Positions 7,918 through 16,675 of a stretch of 64,000 bases of DNA are shown piece by piece. The DNA is taken from positions 11,132 to 75,131 of the forward strand of contig CAZUAQ010000027.1 in NCBI GenBank assembly GCA_964618455.1. The letters run 5' to 3'. The stretch comes from CAZUAQ01 sp964618455 (GTDB lineage: Bacteria; Planctomycetota; Phycisphaerae; UBA1845; PWPN01). The position numbers and the translations under genes are program-made. A model generated the notes under the pieces. That model was not told the DNA's origin. It searched no databases and saw only the letters and a list, made by a program, of their open reading frames with translations. Each line of letters begins with the position of its first letter. The stretch's first letter is position 1.

Positions 7918-10023
7918 TCAGTCGTACAGCGACTCCGGCGCTTCGCGCTCGGGAGGTCGGTTCCGGGAATCGTGCGGCGCCGATCGCTGGCGGTGGTGGG
8001 CCGGGGACTTTTCCTCCTCCGGCTCAGGAAGGACCTGCACGGTGCTGCCTCGATGGTCGAAGCATTCCATGTGGTACCGCCCCTCGGGGATGCGGGGCTC
8101 GGGCAGGATCACGATCTGGCGCTCGGACTTCTCTTCCAGGGCATGAATCGCGCCGCGCTTCTCGTTCAGCAGGATCCCCGCCACGCCGGTCGGTACGCGG
8201 ATCTCCACCTTGGCGACCTGGTCGTGATAGACCGCCAGGCGGAGCACACGCATCAGGTCCAGGGAGATGGACTCGGTGTTCTTCACCAGGCCGCTCCCCC
8301 GGCACTGCGGGCAGTCGTGATAGATGCTTCGCTTGATCGATGGCCGCATCCGTTGCCGTGTGATCTCGATGATGCCGAACTGGCTCGTGCGCAGGCACTT
8401 GGCCCGTTCCTTGTGCTTCTTCAGCGCTTCCCGCAGGGCCTTCTCCATCTCGCGCCGGTGCTTATCCATCCGCATGTCAATGAAGTCGCAGATGATCAGG
8501 CCACCGAGATCGCGCAAACGCAGCTGCCGGGCGATTTCCTCCGCCGCTTCCAGGTTGATCTTGAACGCGGACTCTTCCGCATCGTCGATCTCGCGGAACC
8601 GGCTGCTGTTCACGTCGATCGTCACGCACGCTTCGGTGGAGTCGATGACCAGCGATCCGCCGGAAGGCAGTGGAACGTGACGATCGTAGATGCGTTCGAT
8701 CTCCCGTTCGACGCCATACTTGAAGAAGAGCGGCTCGTTCCCGGTATAGACCTCCACGGGCATCGTGCTGCGCGGCATGGCCAGGGAGAGAAAATCCTGC
8801 ACCTTTTCTCCCGTCTCCGGGTCGTCCACGATGATCTTGTCGAAGTCGGACGTGTACACGTCCCGGATGGTCCGGATCACCAGGTCCGACTCCTGATAAA
8901 GCTCGCAGGGGGCGCGCTCGTTGCGGATCCGCTTGGCAACGACCTTCCAGAGCCGCATGAGGTACTGGTGATCGCGCTGGAGTTCCCGCTTGGTCTGGTC
9001 CACGCCGGCCGTGCGGAGGATGAACCCCATGTCTCGCGGCAGATCCAGTTCCTCGAGGATTTTGCGCATCTTGCGGCGGACGTCTTCATCCTCAATCTTG
9101 CGCGAGACCCCAAGGCGGTTCATTCCCGGCATCATGACCAGGTAGCGCCCGGGGATGGAGATGTACGTCGTCATGGTCGGCCCCTTGGTGCCGATCCCTT
9201 CCTTGATGATCTGGACGATGATCTCCTGCCCGCGCCTCAGGCACTTCTGGATGGGGGGGCGGTCTCGCCGCGGGGTCTTGCGTCCGACATCCTCCGCCTT
9301 GCCGGAGCCGTCCGGGAAGTACTGCGGCTGGAGATCGGAGATGTGCAGAAAACCGTTCTTGGCCAGGCCGAAGTCGATGAAGGCCGCCTGAATGCTGGGC
9401 TCGACATTGGTGATCCGCCCCTTGTAGATGTTGCCCACGTGCGATTCCGCGCTGGAACGCTCCATGAACAACTCTTCGAGGCGTCCCTTGTGCACCACGG
9501 CGATGCGGCACTCTTCTTCCTCGGTGACGTTGATGAGCATCTTCCTGGGTTCGTCGGAAGTCTTCGAAGCCGAGGATGCCGACCCGCCGGCCGACGTCGA
9601 CGGCGCGGAGGATCCGCTACGCCGGCGCGTTCGGCGACGCGACGCTGGAGCCTTGCTGTTTTTCTCGGATTCTTCGTTCTTGGAGGAAGAGGCCGGGCCC
9701 CGCTCGTTCCGATTCTCCGCCGATGAACGCTCCTGGCTCGTGCCGGTCTCGGATGGTCCGTTGGACGCATCGGAGTCCGCGCGTTTCGAGCGTCCTCGTC
9801 TTCGGCGGCCGCGACTGCGTCGCCCCTCCTCGCTGGAATTCTTGTCGGATTCGGAACTCTCGCCGTTGCTTGTTTTCCGATCGGTCTTCGTTTCCCCGGG
9901 GGCGGATACCGACTCGGTCGGCGTCTCCGATCCCTTGGTGTCGGAGTCCGAGTTAAGTTTGGCGGTCTTTCGGCGGCGTCGCGTACGACGCTTCGGGGCC
10001 TGAGTCTGTTCTGTGTCTGACAT
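7918..10023 (-). CDS. ribonuclease E/G family endoribonuclease with disordered N-terminal extension
   Basis: The 701-aa protein is the mRNA-processing, rRNA-maturing RNase E/G type. Residues 1-160 are low complexity, alternating Arg-rich blocks (such as KRRTRRRRK) with Ser/Glu-rich blocks. The catalytic part starts at about residue 161: an S1 domain with a long insert (about 190-290), the catalytic-site segments TIDVNSSRF (Asp470) and ICDFIDM (Asp513), and the Zn-link CPQCRGSG (Cys571, Cys574) for dimerisation. The disordered arm precedes the catalytic core, whereas in E. coli RNase E it follows it. ATG 10023 is used. The DUF2344 gene lies 84 bp upstream on the same strand, so the two may be co-transcribed. 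Confidence 0.93.
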   Translation of the reverse strand: MSDTEQTQAPKRRTRRRRKTAKLNSDSDTKGSETPTESVSAPGETKTDRKTSNGESSESDKNSSEEGRRSRGRRRRGRSKRADSDASNGPSETGTSQERSSAENRNERGPASSSKNEESEKNSKAPASRRRTRRRSGSSAPSTSAGGSASSASKTSDEPRKMLINVTEEEECRIAVVHKGRLEELFMERSSAESHVGNIYKGRITNVEPSIQAAFIDFGLAKNGFLHISDLQPQYFPDGSGKAEDVGRKTPRRDRPPIQKCLRRGQEIIVQIIKEGIGTKGPTMTTYISIPGRYLVMMPGMNRLGVSRKIEDEDVRRKMRKILEELDLPRDMGFILRTAGVDQTKRELQRDHQYLMRLWKVVAKRIRNERAPCELYQESDLVIRTIRDVYTSDFDKIIVDDPETGEKVQDFLSLAMPRSTMPVEVYTGNEPLFFKYGVEREIERIYDRHVPLPSGGSLVIDSTEACVTIDVNSSRFREIDDAEESAFKINLEAAEEIARQLRLRDLGGLIICDFIDMRMDKHRREMEKALREALKKHKERAKCLRTSQFGIIEITRQRMRPSIKRSIYHDCPQCRGSGLVKNTESISLDLMRVLRLAVYHDQVAKVEIRVPTGVAGILLNEKRGAIHALEEKSERQIVILPEPRIPEGRYHMECFDHRGSTVQVLPEPEEEKSPAHHRQRSAPHDSRNRPPEREAPESLYD

Positions 10024-10107
10024 GGGAATGGGCTCTCCTGACGTCCTTGTCAGTTCGAGCTGCAGCTCTCGGTTCGCTATCGCACGGTGGGAGCATCCAT
10101 TCGCGCC

Positions 10108-10818
10108 TCACTCCTTGAGTTCGCGATCGGACGACCATCGCACCTCCCGACGCACCACGAGATGATTCATCGTGGCGGCATCCAGGCCGAGCGCCTCGAG
10201 CCACTCGGAGATCCGGAGAGTACCCGTCGGTGAGAGGTGTTGCGTCCATGCCAAGCTATTCTCGGTGACACGCGCGTCGACCATGCAGGCCTTGACGTCG
10301 ATGATCTTCTTCTTCCGACCGTCGAGGTCACGCTCGATCGTCCAGTCGTCGGGGCTGCATAATCGATTCAGTCGTTCCCGGACGATATCTGCCTGGTCCT
10401 CATCCAGCGGGACGGTGTAGGTGGCCGTCTCCGGTTGAATCGCGCGCTTCTCACGTACGCTCCAGGCATCGATCAAGCTCAATCCATCCGGCATCTCTCG
10501 AGCCAGACGGTCTCGCACGTCGTCGGGATCCATGGTCTCCTGCAGGTCGATCACGAGCAGGTCGGCATCGCTGGCCATCCCCACGGAGCGGGGCAACGGC
10601 AGGGACATCCGCAAGTGCGGGTTGAATCCCTCGCTGTATTTCAGCGGAAGCCGGCTTCGGGCCAGGGCCCGCGCGAACAGGCGCATCGTGTCATGATGCG
10701 AGATAAATCGCAGGTCGCCTCGAATCGCAAAGCGAATGGCTACCTTCGGCTGCAACTCGTTCTGAGTTCCTTTCGTTTCAAGTTCGTCGATTTCGGTGTA
10801 CTCGGTCTCGCAACGCAC
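10108..10818 (-). CDS. TIGR03936/DUF2344 family radical-SAM-associated protein
   Basis: This 236-aa protein matches the DUF2344 (TIGR03936) family, usually encoded next to or fused to a B12-binding radical SAM protein and often beside RNase G. Supporting motifs are FISHHDTMRLFARAL and YSEGFNPHLRMSLPLP, plus the following VGMASDADLLVIDL strand. The reaction is unknown. The first likely start is the GTG at 10818; the conserved part begins about residue 25. No radical SAM partner is in the window, which is a little unusual. The RNase E/G gene lies 84 bp downstream on the same strand, a neighbourhood seen in many bacteria. Confidence 0.82.
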   Translation of the reverse strand: MRCETEYTEIDELETKGTQNELQPKVAIRFAIRGDLRFISHHDTMRLFARALARSRLPLKYSEGFNPHLRMSLPLPRSVGMASDADLLVIDLQETMDPDDVRDRLAREMPDGLSLIDAWSVREKRAIQPETATYTVPLDEDQADIVRERLNRLCSPDDWTIERDLDGRKKKIIDVKACMVDARVTENSLAWTQHLSPTGTLRISEWLEALGLDAATMNHLVVRREVRWSSDRELKE

Positions 10819-10943
10819 GGACCGACTTCGATTCGGGGTGATCTTCGCTCGCGATGATCACCGTGTTTCGTGATCCGGGGATCCTCGATCAGGGATCCGT
10901 CGGCTCCTCCGGGTTGCCGGTCGGGCTCTCGCGCCTCGACGTA

Positions 10944-12683
10944 TCAAAGCAACTCCGGGGAGATTTTTCGTGTTTCGTCGCGCAGGTAGTTGGTCACCTG
11001 CCGGTCCGTTTCGAATGTCATGGCCCGCTTGGCGACACGGGTCGCATGGGCCATCGTCGTCGATCGGATGATTTTCTTCACTTCCGGAATGTCGCTCGGG
11101 GCCATGGAAAACTTGCGAAGCCCCATGCCCAGCAGCAACAGCGTATACATCGGTTCGCCGGCCATTTCGCCGCACAGGCTGCAATCCATATCGGACCGTG
11201 CCGCGTGGCGGAAGATGTCCCTCAGCATCATGAGCACTGAAGGGTGGGAGGCCGTGTACAACGCGGCGACGCGCTCGTTTCCGCGGTCCACCGCCAGGGT
11301 GTACTGAATCAGGTCGTTCGTTCCGACGCTGATGAACTGGACTTCACGCATCAATTCGCGGATCTGTAGCGCCGCCGCCGGCGTTTCGATCATTATACCG
11401 ATTGGGATGTCCCGGTTGAAGCGGACCCCAGCCTCCTCGAGGTCCTCCATGGCGTCCCCCAGGGCCATTTTCGCCTGGCGAAGCTCCATCAGCCCCGAAA
11501 TCAGTGGAAACATGATCCGCGCTTCCCCCTCGACCGATGCCCGGAGAATCGCTCGGAGCTGGATTTTGAACGGCTCGAGGTTCTGCAGGCAGTACCGGAT
11601 CGAGCGCAATCCGAGAAACGGGTTTCGCTCCGGCTCCCGCGCTTGGGACTGCGTATACTTGTCGGCCCCGAGGTCCAGCGTCCGAATGGTGACCGGCCGG
11701 GGGGCGACCGTCTGAAGCACGGATTTGTATGCCTCGTAGTGCTCTTCCTCGGAAGGCTCCATCTCGCTGCGCAGATAGAGAAATTCGGTGCGGTAAAGGC
11801 CGATGCCCGAAGCGCCCTTGTCCAGGGCCGTCTGGGCTTCGTAGGGAAACTCGATATTGCTGAGCAGTTCGACCTTCGCGCCGTCCTGGGTTTCGGCAGG
11901 TTTGTCGCGCAGCTCGATCAGTTCAGAGACGACTTCGCGGGCGCGAAGCTCCGCCGCACGATACTCGTCCAGGAGTTCATCGTCCGGATTGACGATGATC
12001 AAGCCCTTCGTGCCGTCCAGAATGATCGTGTCGTTCATGGAGACGGCGTTGGAAATGTCCTTGAGGCCCATGACCGCCGGAATTCCCATCGAACGGACCA
12101 CGATGGCGGTATGGCTGGTCAGGCCGCCGGCGTCCATGCCGACACCGACCACCTTCGTCTGAGCGAGGTTGGCCGATTGTGTCGGCGTCAGGTCATGAGC
12201 GATCAGGATCGATTCCGTCTCGAGATGGGCGAGGCTCTCTGCGCCCTCACCGCACAGATGGCGCAGCAGCCGCCGTTCAATGTCCTGGATATCCCGGATG
12301 CGCTCGCGAAGCACCGGGTCCTTCATGTTCATGAAGCGCTTCTCGTAACCCTGAAGCACTTCGCGCGCCGCGTAGGCGGCGGTGTAGTTCTTTTCCCGAA
12401 TACGTTGAGCGATCTGCTGGCGGAGGCCCGGCTGCGAAAGCACACCCTGGTGAAAATCGAAGATGGCGGCGATGTCGCGGCCCAGTTGCTGGGCCATCGC
12501 ATCCTGCAGGCCGAGGATTTCATCCAACGAGGACTGGAAGCCCTTTTCGAGGGTCTGAATCTCGCGTTCCAGGGCATCGGCGGAGACGGCGCGGCGCGGA
12601 ATGCGGTACTCCTCGGAATCCAGCACCACTGCCTTGGCAATGGCGATGCCTGGAGAGACTGCGATTCCTTTCTTGATTTCCAT
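10944..12683 (-). CDS. ptsI: phosphoenolpyruvate-protein phosphotransferase (PTS enzyme I)
   Basis: Enzyme I takes phosphate from PEP and passes it to HPr. The 579-aa length is typical. The phosphorylated histidine is His191 in GGLTSHTAIVVRS, and the PEP-binding domain shows DLGADKYTQS, NPFLGLRSIRYCL, MIETPAAAL, FISVGTNDLIQYTLAVDR and the CGEMAG loop with the active-site cysteine. It is the last gene of a unit transcribed leftwards as hpf-ptsN-ptsH-ptsI, 44 bp after ptsH. No sugar-specific EIIB or EIIC gene is present in the window, which fits a regulatory phosphorelay, though sugar permeases could lie elsewhere. Confidence 0.96.
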   Translation of the reverse strand: MEIKKGIAVSPGIAIAKAVVLDSEEYRIPRRAVSADALEREIQTLEKGFQSSLDEILGLQDAMAQQLGRDIAAIFDFHQGVLSQPGLRQQIAQRIREKNYTAAYAAREVLQGYEKRFMNMKDPVLRERIRDIQDIERRLLRHLCGEGAESLAHLETESILIAHDLTPTQSANLAQTKVVGVGMDAGGLTSHTAIVVRSMGIPAVMGLKDISNAVSMNDTIILDGTKGLIIVNPDDELLDEYRAAELRAREVVSELIELRDKPAETQDGAKVELLSNIEFPYEAQTALDKGASGIGLYRTEFLYLRSEMEPSEEEHYEAYKSVLQTVAPRPVTIRTLDLGADKYTQSQAREPERNPFLGLRSIRYCLQNLEPFKIQLRAILRASVEGEARIMFPLISGLMELRQAKMALGDAMEDLEEAGVRFNRDIPIGIMIETPAAALQIRELMREVQFISVGTNDLIQYTLAVDRGNERVAALYTASHPSVLMMLRDIFRHAARSDMDCSLCGEMAGEPMYTLLLLGMGLRKFSMAPSDIPEVKKIIRSTTMAHATRVAKRAMTFETDRQVTNYLRDETRKISPELL

Positions 12684-12727
12684 TCGTCCGTTGCTTCTCG
12701 ATGTTGGCGCTCAGTCGCGTCGTCAGG

Positions 12728-13012
12728 CTAGCTTTCGCCGAATCCGTTCTTGATCAGGGCCGAGAGGGCTTCGAGGGCCTCGGAGGAGTCGGGCCCGTCG
12801 GCCACAATCTCCAGTTGCGTACCCTGCGTGGCTTCCAGAAGGATCATTTCCATGGGGTTCTTGCCGTCGACCTGGAAGTCACCCTTGCGTACATGAATCA
12901 TCGAACTGAAACGGCTGGCGGTGTCCACGAAGCGCATGACGGGACGCATATGGAGTCCCTGCGGGTTTTCAACCGTTACCTTTTGCGCTTCAACCGCCAA
13001 CTCGGTACTCAT
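12728..13012 (-). CDS. ptsH: phosphocarrier protein HPr, without the regulatory serine
   Basis: HPr relays phosphate from enzyme I to EIIA proteins. The 94-aa protein has the phosphorylation site at His21 in NPQGLHMRPV, with the following Arg and Pro conserved. The position that corresponds to Ser46 of Bacillus HPr (31 residues after the histidine) is Asn52, in the segment DGKNPMEMILLEA, so the HPr-kinase site is absent. The C-terminal helix ends EALEALSALIKNGFGES. It lies between ptsN (113 bp upstream) and ptsI on the same strand. An AGGA abuts the ATG, which is too close to be an ideal ribosome binding site. Confidence 0.95.
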   Translation of the reverse strand: MSTELAVEAQKVTVENPQGLHMRPVMRFVDTASRFSSMIHVRKGDFQVDGKNPMEMILLEATQGTQLEIVADGPDSSEALEALSALIKNGFGES

Positions 13013-13125
13013 TCCTGCAGATCACATGAAACGACACACCAGACTGCGGGATCCGGAATAGCATTCGCTTCAGAGAATGCCCTCCTCCCGAGGGAAGACC
13101 CGCTGCCGCAGTTCGCTTTCCGAGC

Positions 13126-13599
13126 CTACCCGTTCGGAAGTTCGTCCGCTTCCTCGACCAGGTCCTGGATCTCCTCGCGCGATGTGGCCTGGCGAAGGAA
13201 TCGCCGAAAGTTGTCGCGCTGAAGGTGGCGGAAGATGTTTTCCATCGAGGCCAGATGCTGATCGGGGTTGTCCGTGGGGCTCAAGAGAAGGACGACGATA
13301 TAGACGGGGGCACGATCCAGGGCGGCGAAATCCACGCCCTTGCTCGATCGCGCGATAGTGGCGACGATTCGTTTCACGTCCGCGTGTTTGGCGTGGGGCA
13401 CGGCCACGCCCTTGCCGAAGCCTGTGCTTCCCTGGTTCTCGCGCTGGATGACCGCGTTGGCGATCTTGGAAGCCGCCTTCTCGTCCATTTCCAGAGATGC
13501 CGCCAGGGCATCCACCATCTCGCGGATCACGCCGTTGCGATCCGTCGAATCCAACTCCGGGATGATGGCATCAGCCACGACAAAATCTGAAAGCTTCAT
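13126..13599 (-). CDS. ptsN: PTS EIIA component, PtsN (EIIA-Ntr)-like
   Basis: The 157-aa protein is a PTS EIIA of the fructose/nitrogen-regulatory fold. The phosphorylated histidine is His69 in GKGVAVPHAKHADV, and the preceding segment NQGSTGFGKG is family typical, as is the strand VYIVVLLLSPTDNPDQHL. ATG 13599 is chosen because GAAGGA sits 7 nt upstream; an upstream ATG at 13653 would overlap the hpf end. Placement after hpf and before ptsH and ptsI matches PTS-Ntr style clusters. It is a standalone IIA with no transport domains, which supports a regulatory role (inferred). Confidence 0.92.
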   Translation of the reverse strand: MKLSDFVVADAIIPELDSTDRNGVIREMVDALAASLEMDEKAASKIANAVIQRENQGSTGFGKGVAVPHAKHADVKRIVATIARSSKGVDFAALDRAPVYIVVLLLSPTDNPDQHLASMENIFRHLQRDNFRRFLRQATSREEIQDLVEEADELPNG

Positions 13600-13649
13600 G
13601 GGATTGTCCTTCACCACGGGAACTTGGGGTGCCCGCATCACGAATTGTC

Positions 13650-13988
13650 TCACGGGGCGATCGTCTTATCCGGACCGGAACTCTGCTGGCCGGGATGCTT
13701 GCGATTGCGGAGTTTCTCTTTGTGTTTGGTCAGTTGACGCCCCATCTTGTCGCAGACGAGGTCGATGGCTTCGTAAAAGTCGCCCTTGGCCTCCTTGGCG
13801 ACGAAGGTGTCCTTATGATCCGAGCGGACCACCAGTTCGACACAGTGCTGCATCGCTTCCTGCTCGAATATCACCTCGATCGACTCGATCCGATCAAAAA
13901 ACCGGGGCAACTTTCCGGCCTTGTCTTCCGCATACCGACGCATCGAGTCCGACACGTCCACATGACGACCCGTTACAGAAAGCTGCAC
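13650..13988 (-). CDS. hpf: ribosome hibernation promoting factor (HPF/RaiA family, short form)
   Basis: This 112-aa protein binds the ribosome decoding region in stationary phase and blocks translation. It begins MQLSVTGRHVDVSDSMRRYAEDK, the classic HPF N-terminus, continues with KLPRFFDRIESIEV, and has DFYEAIDLVCDKMGRQL before a basic KHKEKLRNRKH tail. GTG 13988 is preferred because AAAGGAGG sits 7 nt upstream, and because the resulting N-terminus aligns with the family. The TTG at 13994 is too near the ribosome binding site. It is the first gene of the hpf-ptsN-ptsH-ptsI unit, and ptsN begins 50 bp downstream. It lacks the C-terminal dimerisation domain of long HPF. Confidence 0.93.
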   Translation of the reverse strand: MQLSVTGRHVDVSDSMRRYAEDKAGKLPRFFDRIESIEVIFEQEAMQHCVELVVRSDHKDTFVAKEAKGDFYEAIDLVCDKMGRQLTKHKEKLRNRKHPGQQSSGPDKTIAP

Positions 13989-14200
13989 GGGCAAACCTCC
14001 TTTGCGATCAGTCGGGGATCAAGGCAGAGAACCCGTTTGCCAGGGCGATCCTCCCGGCCGTATCTCCATCTCCGACCGGGCCGGCTGGCCTGTTCTCCTG
14101 TGCGACCCTTCTATCGGTTACCCGGATCGCCGACTGCATCAGATTACCCTTAATCTTGTTCGGATAAGAGATTACAATCCCTGCCCGAACCTCGACTCTG

Positions 14201-14229
14201 AATGTACGGCATGCGTTAAGATTCGTCAA
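14201..14229 (-). promoter_or_regulatory. putative promoter of the hpf-ptsN-ptsH-ptsI operon
   Basis: On the minus strand TTGACG (14229-14224) is followed after 17 bp by TACATT (14206-14201). The predicted transcript has a leader of about 200 nt before the hpf GTG, in which I saw no known riboswitch. No sigma-54-type GG-N10-GC element was noticed. Confidence 0.45.
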
Positions 14230-14466
14230 TAGGATAGGAATGCGTGCGACCCGCGGGAGAGCCTCGACTGACCGCACAACCGGCCATTGATCCGGTCTCA
14301 GGGCGGACGTAAGGGTCCTCTGGAAGCGGGAGTGCCGGCCCAGCGGCTTTCCGCCAGATACTCATCGAGGTTCAGTCCCGTCTCGCAGAAGACGATGCAT
14401 GAAGGTGAATGGCGGGGTATCCGGCGGCGGGGCGAGCCGTCTCCACGGCGATGAAACGGGCGGAAG

Positions 14467-14496
14467 TTGACACCTCCCGGGACCCTGCTCTACATT
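14467..14496 (+). promoter_or_regulatory. promoter of tRNA-Leu(CAG)
   Basis: A perfect TTGACA (14467-14472) and TACATT (14491-14496) are separated by 18 bp. The predicted start is about 15-20 nt before the mature tRNA 5' end, as expected for a stable-RNA promoter. Confidence 0.65.
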
Positions 14497-14521
14497 AGAC
14501 GATTCTTCAGATACGCCCGAA

Positions 14522-14605
14522 GCGGATGTGGCGGAATTGGCAGACGCGCTGGCTTCAGGTGCCAGTTCCCGCAAGGGAGTGGAGGTTCGAATCCTCTCAT
14601 CCGCA
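14522..14605 (+). tRNA. tRNA-Leu (anticodon CAG)
   Basis: The 84-nt sequence folds as a class II tRNA: acceptor GCGGATG paired with CATCCGC, a D arm with AATTGGCAGACGC, anticodon stem CTGGC/GCCAG around loop TTCAGGT (anticodon CAG), a long variable arm with CCCGCAAGGG, and a T arm containing GGTTCGAATCC. The discriminator base is A, as expected for leucine. The CCA end is not encoded. Confidence 0.95.
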
Positions 14606-14655
14606 TACATGGTTAATGGCTAAAAGTCGTGTTTCCGAGCATGAAGATTCACATG

Positions 14656-14681
14656 AACCCGCCTGCGTGGCGGGTTTTTTT
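14656..14681 (+). terminator. Rho-independent terminator after tRNA-Leu(CAG)
   Basis: An 8-bp stem AACCCGCC/GGCGGGTT with a 5-nt loop is followed directly by a run of seven Ts. It lies about 50 nt downstream of the tRNA and also separates it from the convergent signal-peptidase-like gene. Confidence 0.8.
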
Positions 14682-14722
14682 GTGCCCGCGTTGATACGCG
14701 CGATCAACTCGTTCGGAAGAGG

Positions 14723-16654
14723 TCAGCGTCTTGCGGCGGGGAAGCTTCGCCAGCGGTGCTGCGGCCAGTAGATGTAGTGGATGATGGTCTCGATTTGGTC
14801 GGCGGTCAGCGTGCCGGGCTGATAAGCCGGGCCGAGTTCGGTGGCGGTCGGGCCACGCTGCCACCAGAGCCGGGAATCCTTGCTCAGCGAGGAATGATCG
14901 CCGAGAACGAAGTATTCGTCCCGGCCCGAGCCGCACTCGGGAAACTCCGTAGAGCAGAGCACGATCGGCATGCTGTCGGTACCCCAGCCGGGAAAGCCTC
15001 GGTAGGGATTGGCGATGCTCGGAGAGTTCGGCGTCAGTTGCGGCCGACGGCCCGGTTCGTTTTGAATGACGTTCCCATAATGAACATCACGATCGACCCA
15101 TACCGAGGTCAGCGTTCCCGATGAGCCGGACGCGCCGATCGTCACTTGCGGCCGCGGGGTTTCCGGCGACAAGTCTTCGACAGAGATCCGCGCGTCGGGA
15201 TTTGATTCTTCATCAGAGGAGCGCGATGAGGCATGGGGTTCAGCGTCGAGCAGGATATCCAAGGTCTTCCCGTTCACGCTGAACGAAGCTTGCTCATCCG
15301 CTACGCCAAACGTCAACCGGTTTGCGGTCTGCGGTTTCAGCCTGCACTCAGCGTTTGAGATCAATACCTCAGCGGCGGTATCAACGCGTCGAGACTCGAT
15401 GCGTCCCCCATGTTCGGTATCGATCACCCCGCAGATCGCACCCTCACGACGGTCCACACATAACTCGAAGTGGCCTTCGTCGACGTCCGGTGTCCATTCG
15501 CACCGTAACCTGAGATCCCTCACGATCGCGGGATTTCGCGGGCCGTGCATCTGTGCCATCACGTCGTAGGGGGAAATCTGGCGAATCGTTTCGTTGAGCC
15601 GAATCGAATGGAATTCTTCATCCTGAGGGGCAAATGCCATCTCGGTCGTGGTCGTGTCCCACGCGTTGCCGGGAGACGCATCGAGCGGAACCCAGGAGTA
15701 GGGCGTGAGCGCACCGCCGAGGAGATGGCTTTCGTGATGATGCATGGGGATCCAGAGGTCGTTCTGGATCGCAGCGGGCTTGCGTTGGATTGAGAGCAGG
15801 GGGCGGAGATCGTTCGCGCGTTCGAGGGCGGTGTCGAGCAACTGCTGGCGTCGCGCCTCGTCCGGGGATTGCTCGTAGTCGTGAAGTTGTCGACGCCACT
15901 CCTTTTCACGTTCGGGGAAATCCGGATCATTGGCGATGACGTCTTCAAGATCAACAGTGTACACATCTCCTTCGATCAGTTGCACAACCTCTCCGGGCAT
16001 ACCGATGGCACGCATACAGAAGACGGTCTTATCATCGGCGGGATCAGGAAAGCTGATGAGATCCCATCGCTGAATGGTCTCCCCACGCATCCCGAGGATT
16101 CGATCCGGCTCGGCGATCCACTCGTCGTTGACAGTCACTTCCTGGTAACAATAGGGACATCGGACGACCTCCTCGTCGTGAAGGTAAGGAGGGTCAGCCA
16201 GCAGGCAGGGTTGATCACAGTTCGGGCAGACGAATTCACGATGCGTTCCCAGCAGCGTCGGCATCATCGCCGCCCCATGAGAGGCGTACGTGTCAAAGAC
16301 CGTCGACTTGATCAAGCGCCCGGCAGCGGTATTGATCAGCCCTTGCAGGACTGCCACGATCAGGAAGGCGCAGATGGCCCGCCACACGGCCGCCTTGAGC
16401 ACCAGGGCCATGGCCAGCACGGCCAGAATCAGTGAGATCACGAGAGCCAGGGCGGCATAGTCGGCCGGCAGGACGAGCAGGGTCAGCCCATTTCCGCCAA
16501 GGATAATCAGCCAGGGGATCAGCCAGGCGAGTACGGCGCGCCGAACCCCTATTGGGGTGAACAGATTCGTTTGCCCCAGCAGCCACAATGTCAGCGTTCC
16601 GATGAACAGTGAAACGATGACACTGATGATGGCCGTCATAATGATCGCACTCAT
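14723..16654 (-). CDS. signal peptidase I-like (S26 fold) membrane protein lacking both catalytic residues
   Basis: The 643-aa protein has four hydrophobic segments in residues 5-112, then boxes of the type I signal peptidase family. Box B reads GAAMMPTLL (residues 127-135), aligning with SGSMMPTLL of E. coli LepB, so the nucleophile serine is Ala129. Box D reads CMRAIGMPGE, where the general-base lysine is Met214. Box E is GDHSSLSKDSRLW near the C-terminus. A four-cysteine zinc-ribbon-like insert (CPNC...CPYC, residues 143-169) follows box B. About 300 residues with a beta-rich, possibly lectin-like character separate boxes D and E. Family membership is clear; loss of peptidase activity is inferred. 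It precedes nothing obvious that would be a substrate. Confidence 0.75.
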   Translation of the reverse strand: MSAIIMTAIISVIVSLFIGTLTLWLLGQTNLFTPIGVRRAVLAWLIPWLIILGGNGLTLLVLPADYAALALVISLILAVLAMALVLKAAVWRAICAFLIVAVLQGLINTAAGRLIKSTVFDTYASHGAAMMPTLLGTHREFVCPNCDQPCLLADPPYLHDEEVVRCPYCYQEVTVNDEWIAEPDRILGMRGETIQRWDLISFPDPADDKTVFCMRAIGMPGEVVQLIEGDVYTVDLEDVIANDPDFPEREKEWRRQLHDYEQSPDEARRQQLLDTALERANDLRPLLSIQRKPAAIQNDLWIPMHHHESHLLGGALTPYSWVPLDASPGNAWDTTTTEMAFAPQDEEFHSIRLNETIRQISPYDVMAQMHGPRNPAIVRDLRLRCEWTPDVDEGHFELCVDRREGAICGVIDTEHGGRIESRRVDTAAEVLISNAECRLKPQTANRLTFGVADEQASFSVNGKTLDILLDAEPHASSRSSDEESNPDARISVEDLSPETPRPQVTIGASGSSGTLTSVWVDRDVHYGNVIQNEPGRRPQLTPNSPSIANPYRGFPGWGTDSMPIVLCSTEFPECGSGRDEYFVLGDHSSLSKDSRLWWQRGPTATELGPAYQPGTLTADQIETIIHYIYWPQHRWRSFPAARR

Positions 16655-16675
16655 CGAGGTTGCCCCTCCTTCATC

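Noticed and set aside
7897..9726. Long open frame on the plus strand opposite the RNase E/G gene
   Set aside because: The opposite strand encodes a clear family member through the same region; the open frame is a by-product of high GC content and has no motif or ribosome binding site.
11643..12731. Long open frame antisense to ptsI
   Set aside because: ptsI is unambiguous and the antisense translation has no domain or signal.
14522..14605. tRNA-Leu(CAG) as an integration site
   Set aside because: I saw no second copy of its 3' end elsewhere in the window and no integrase gene.
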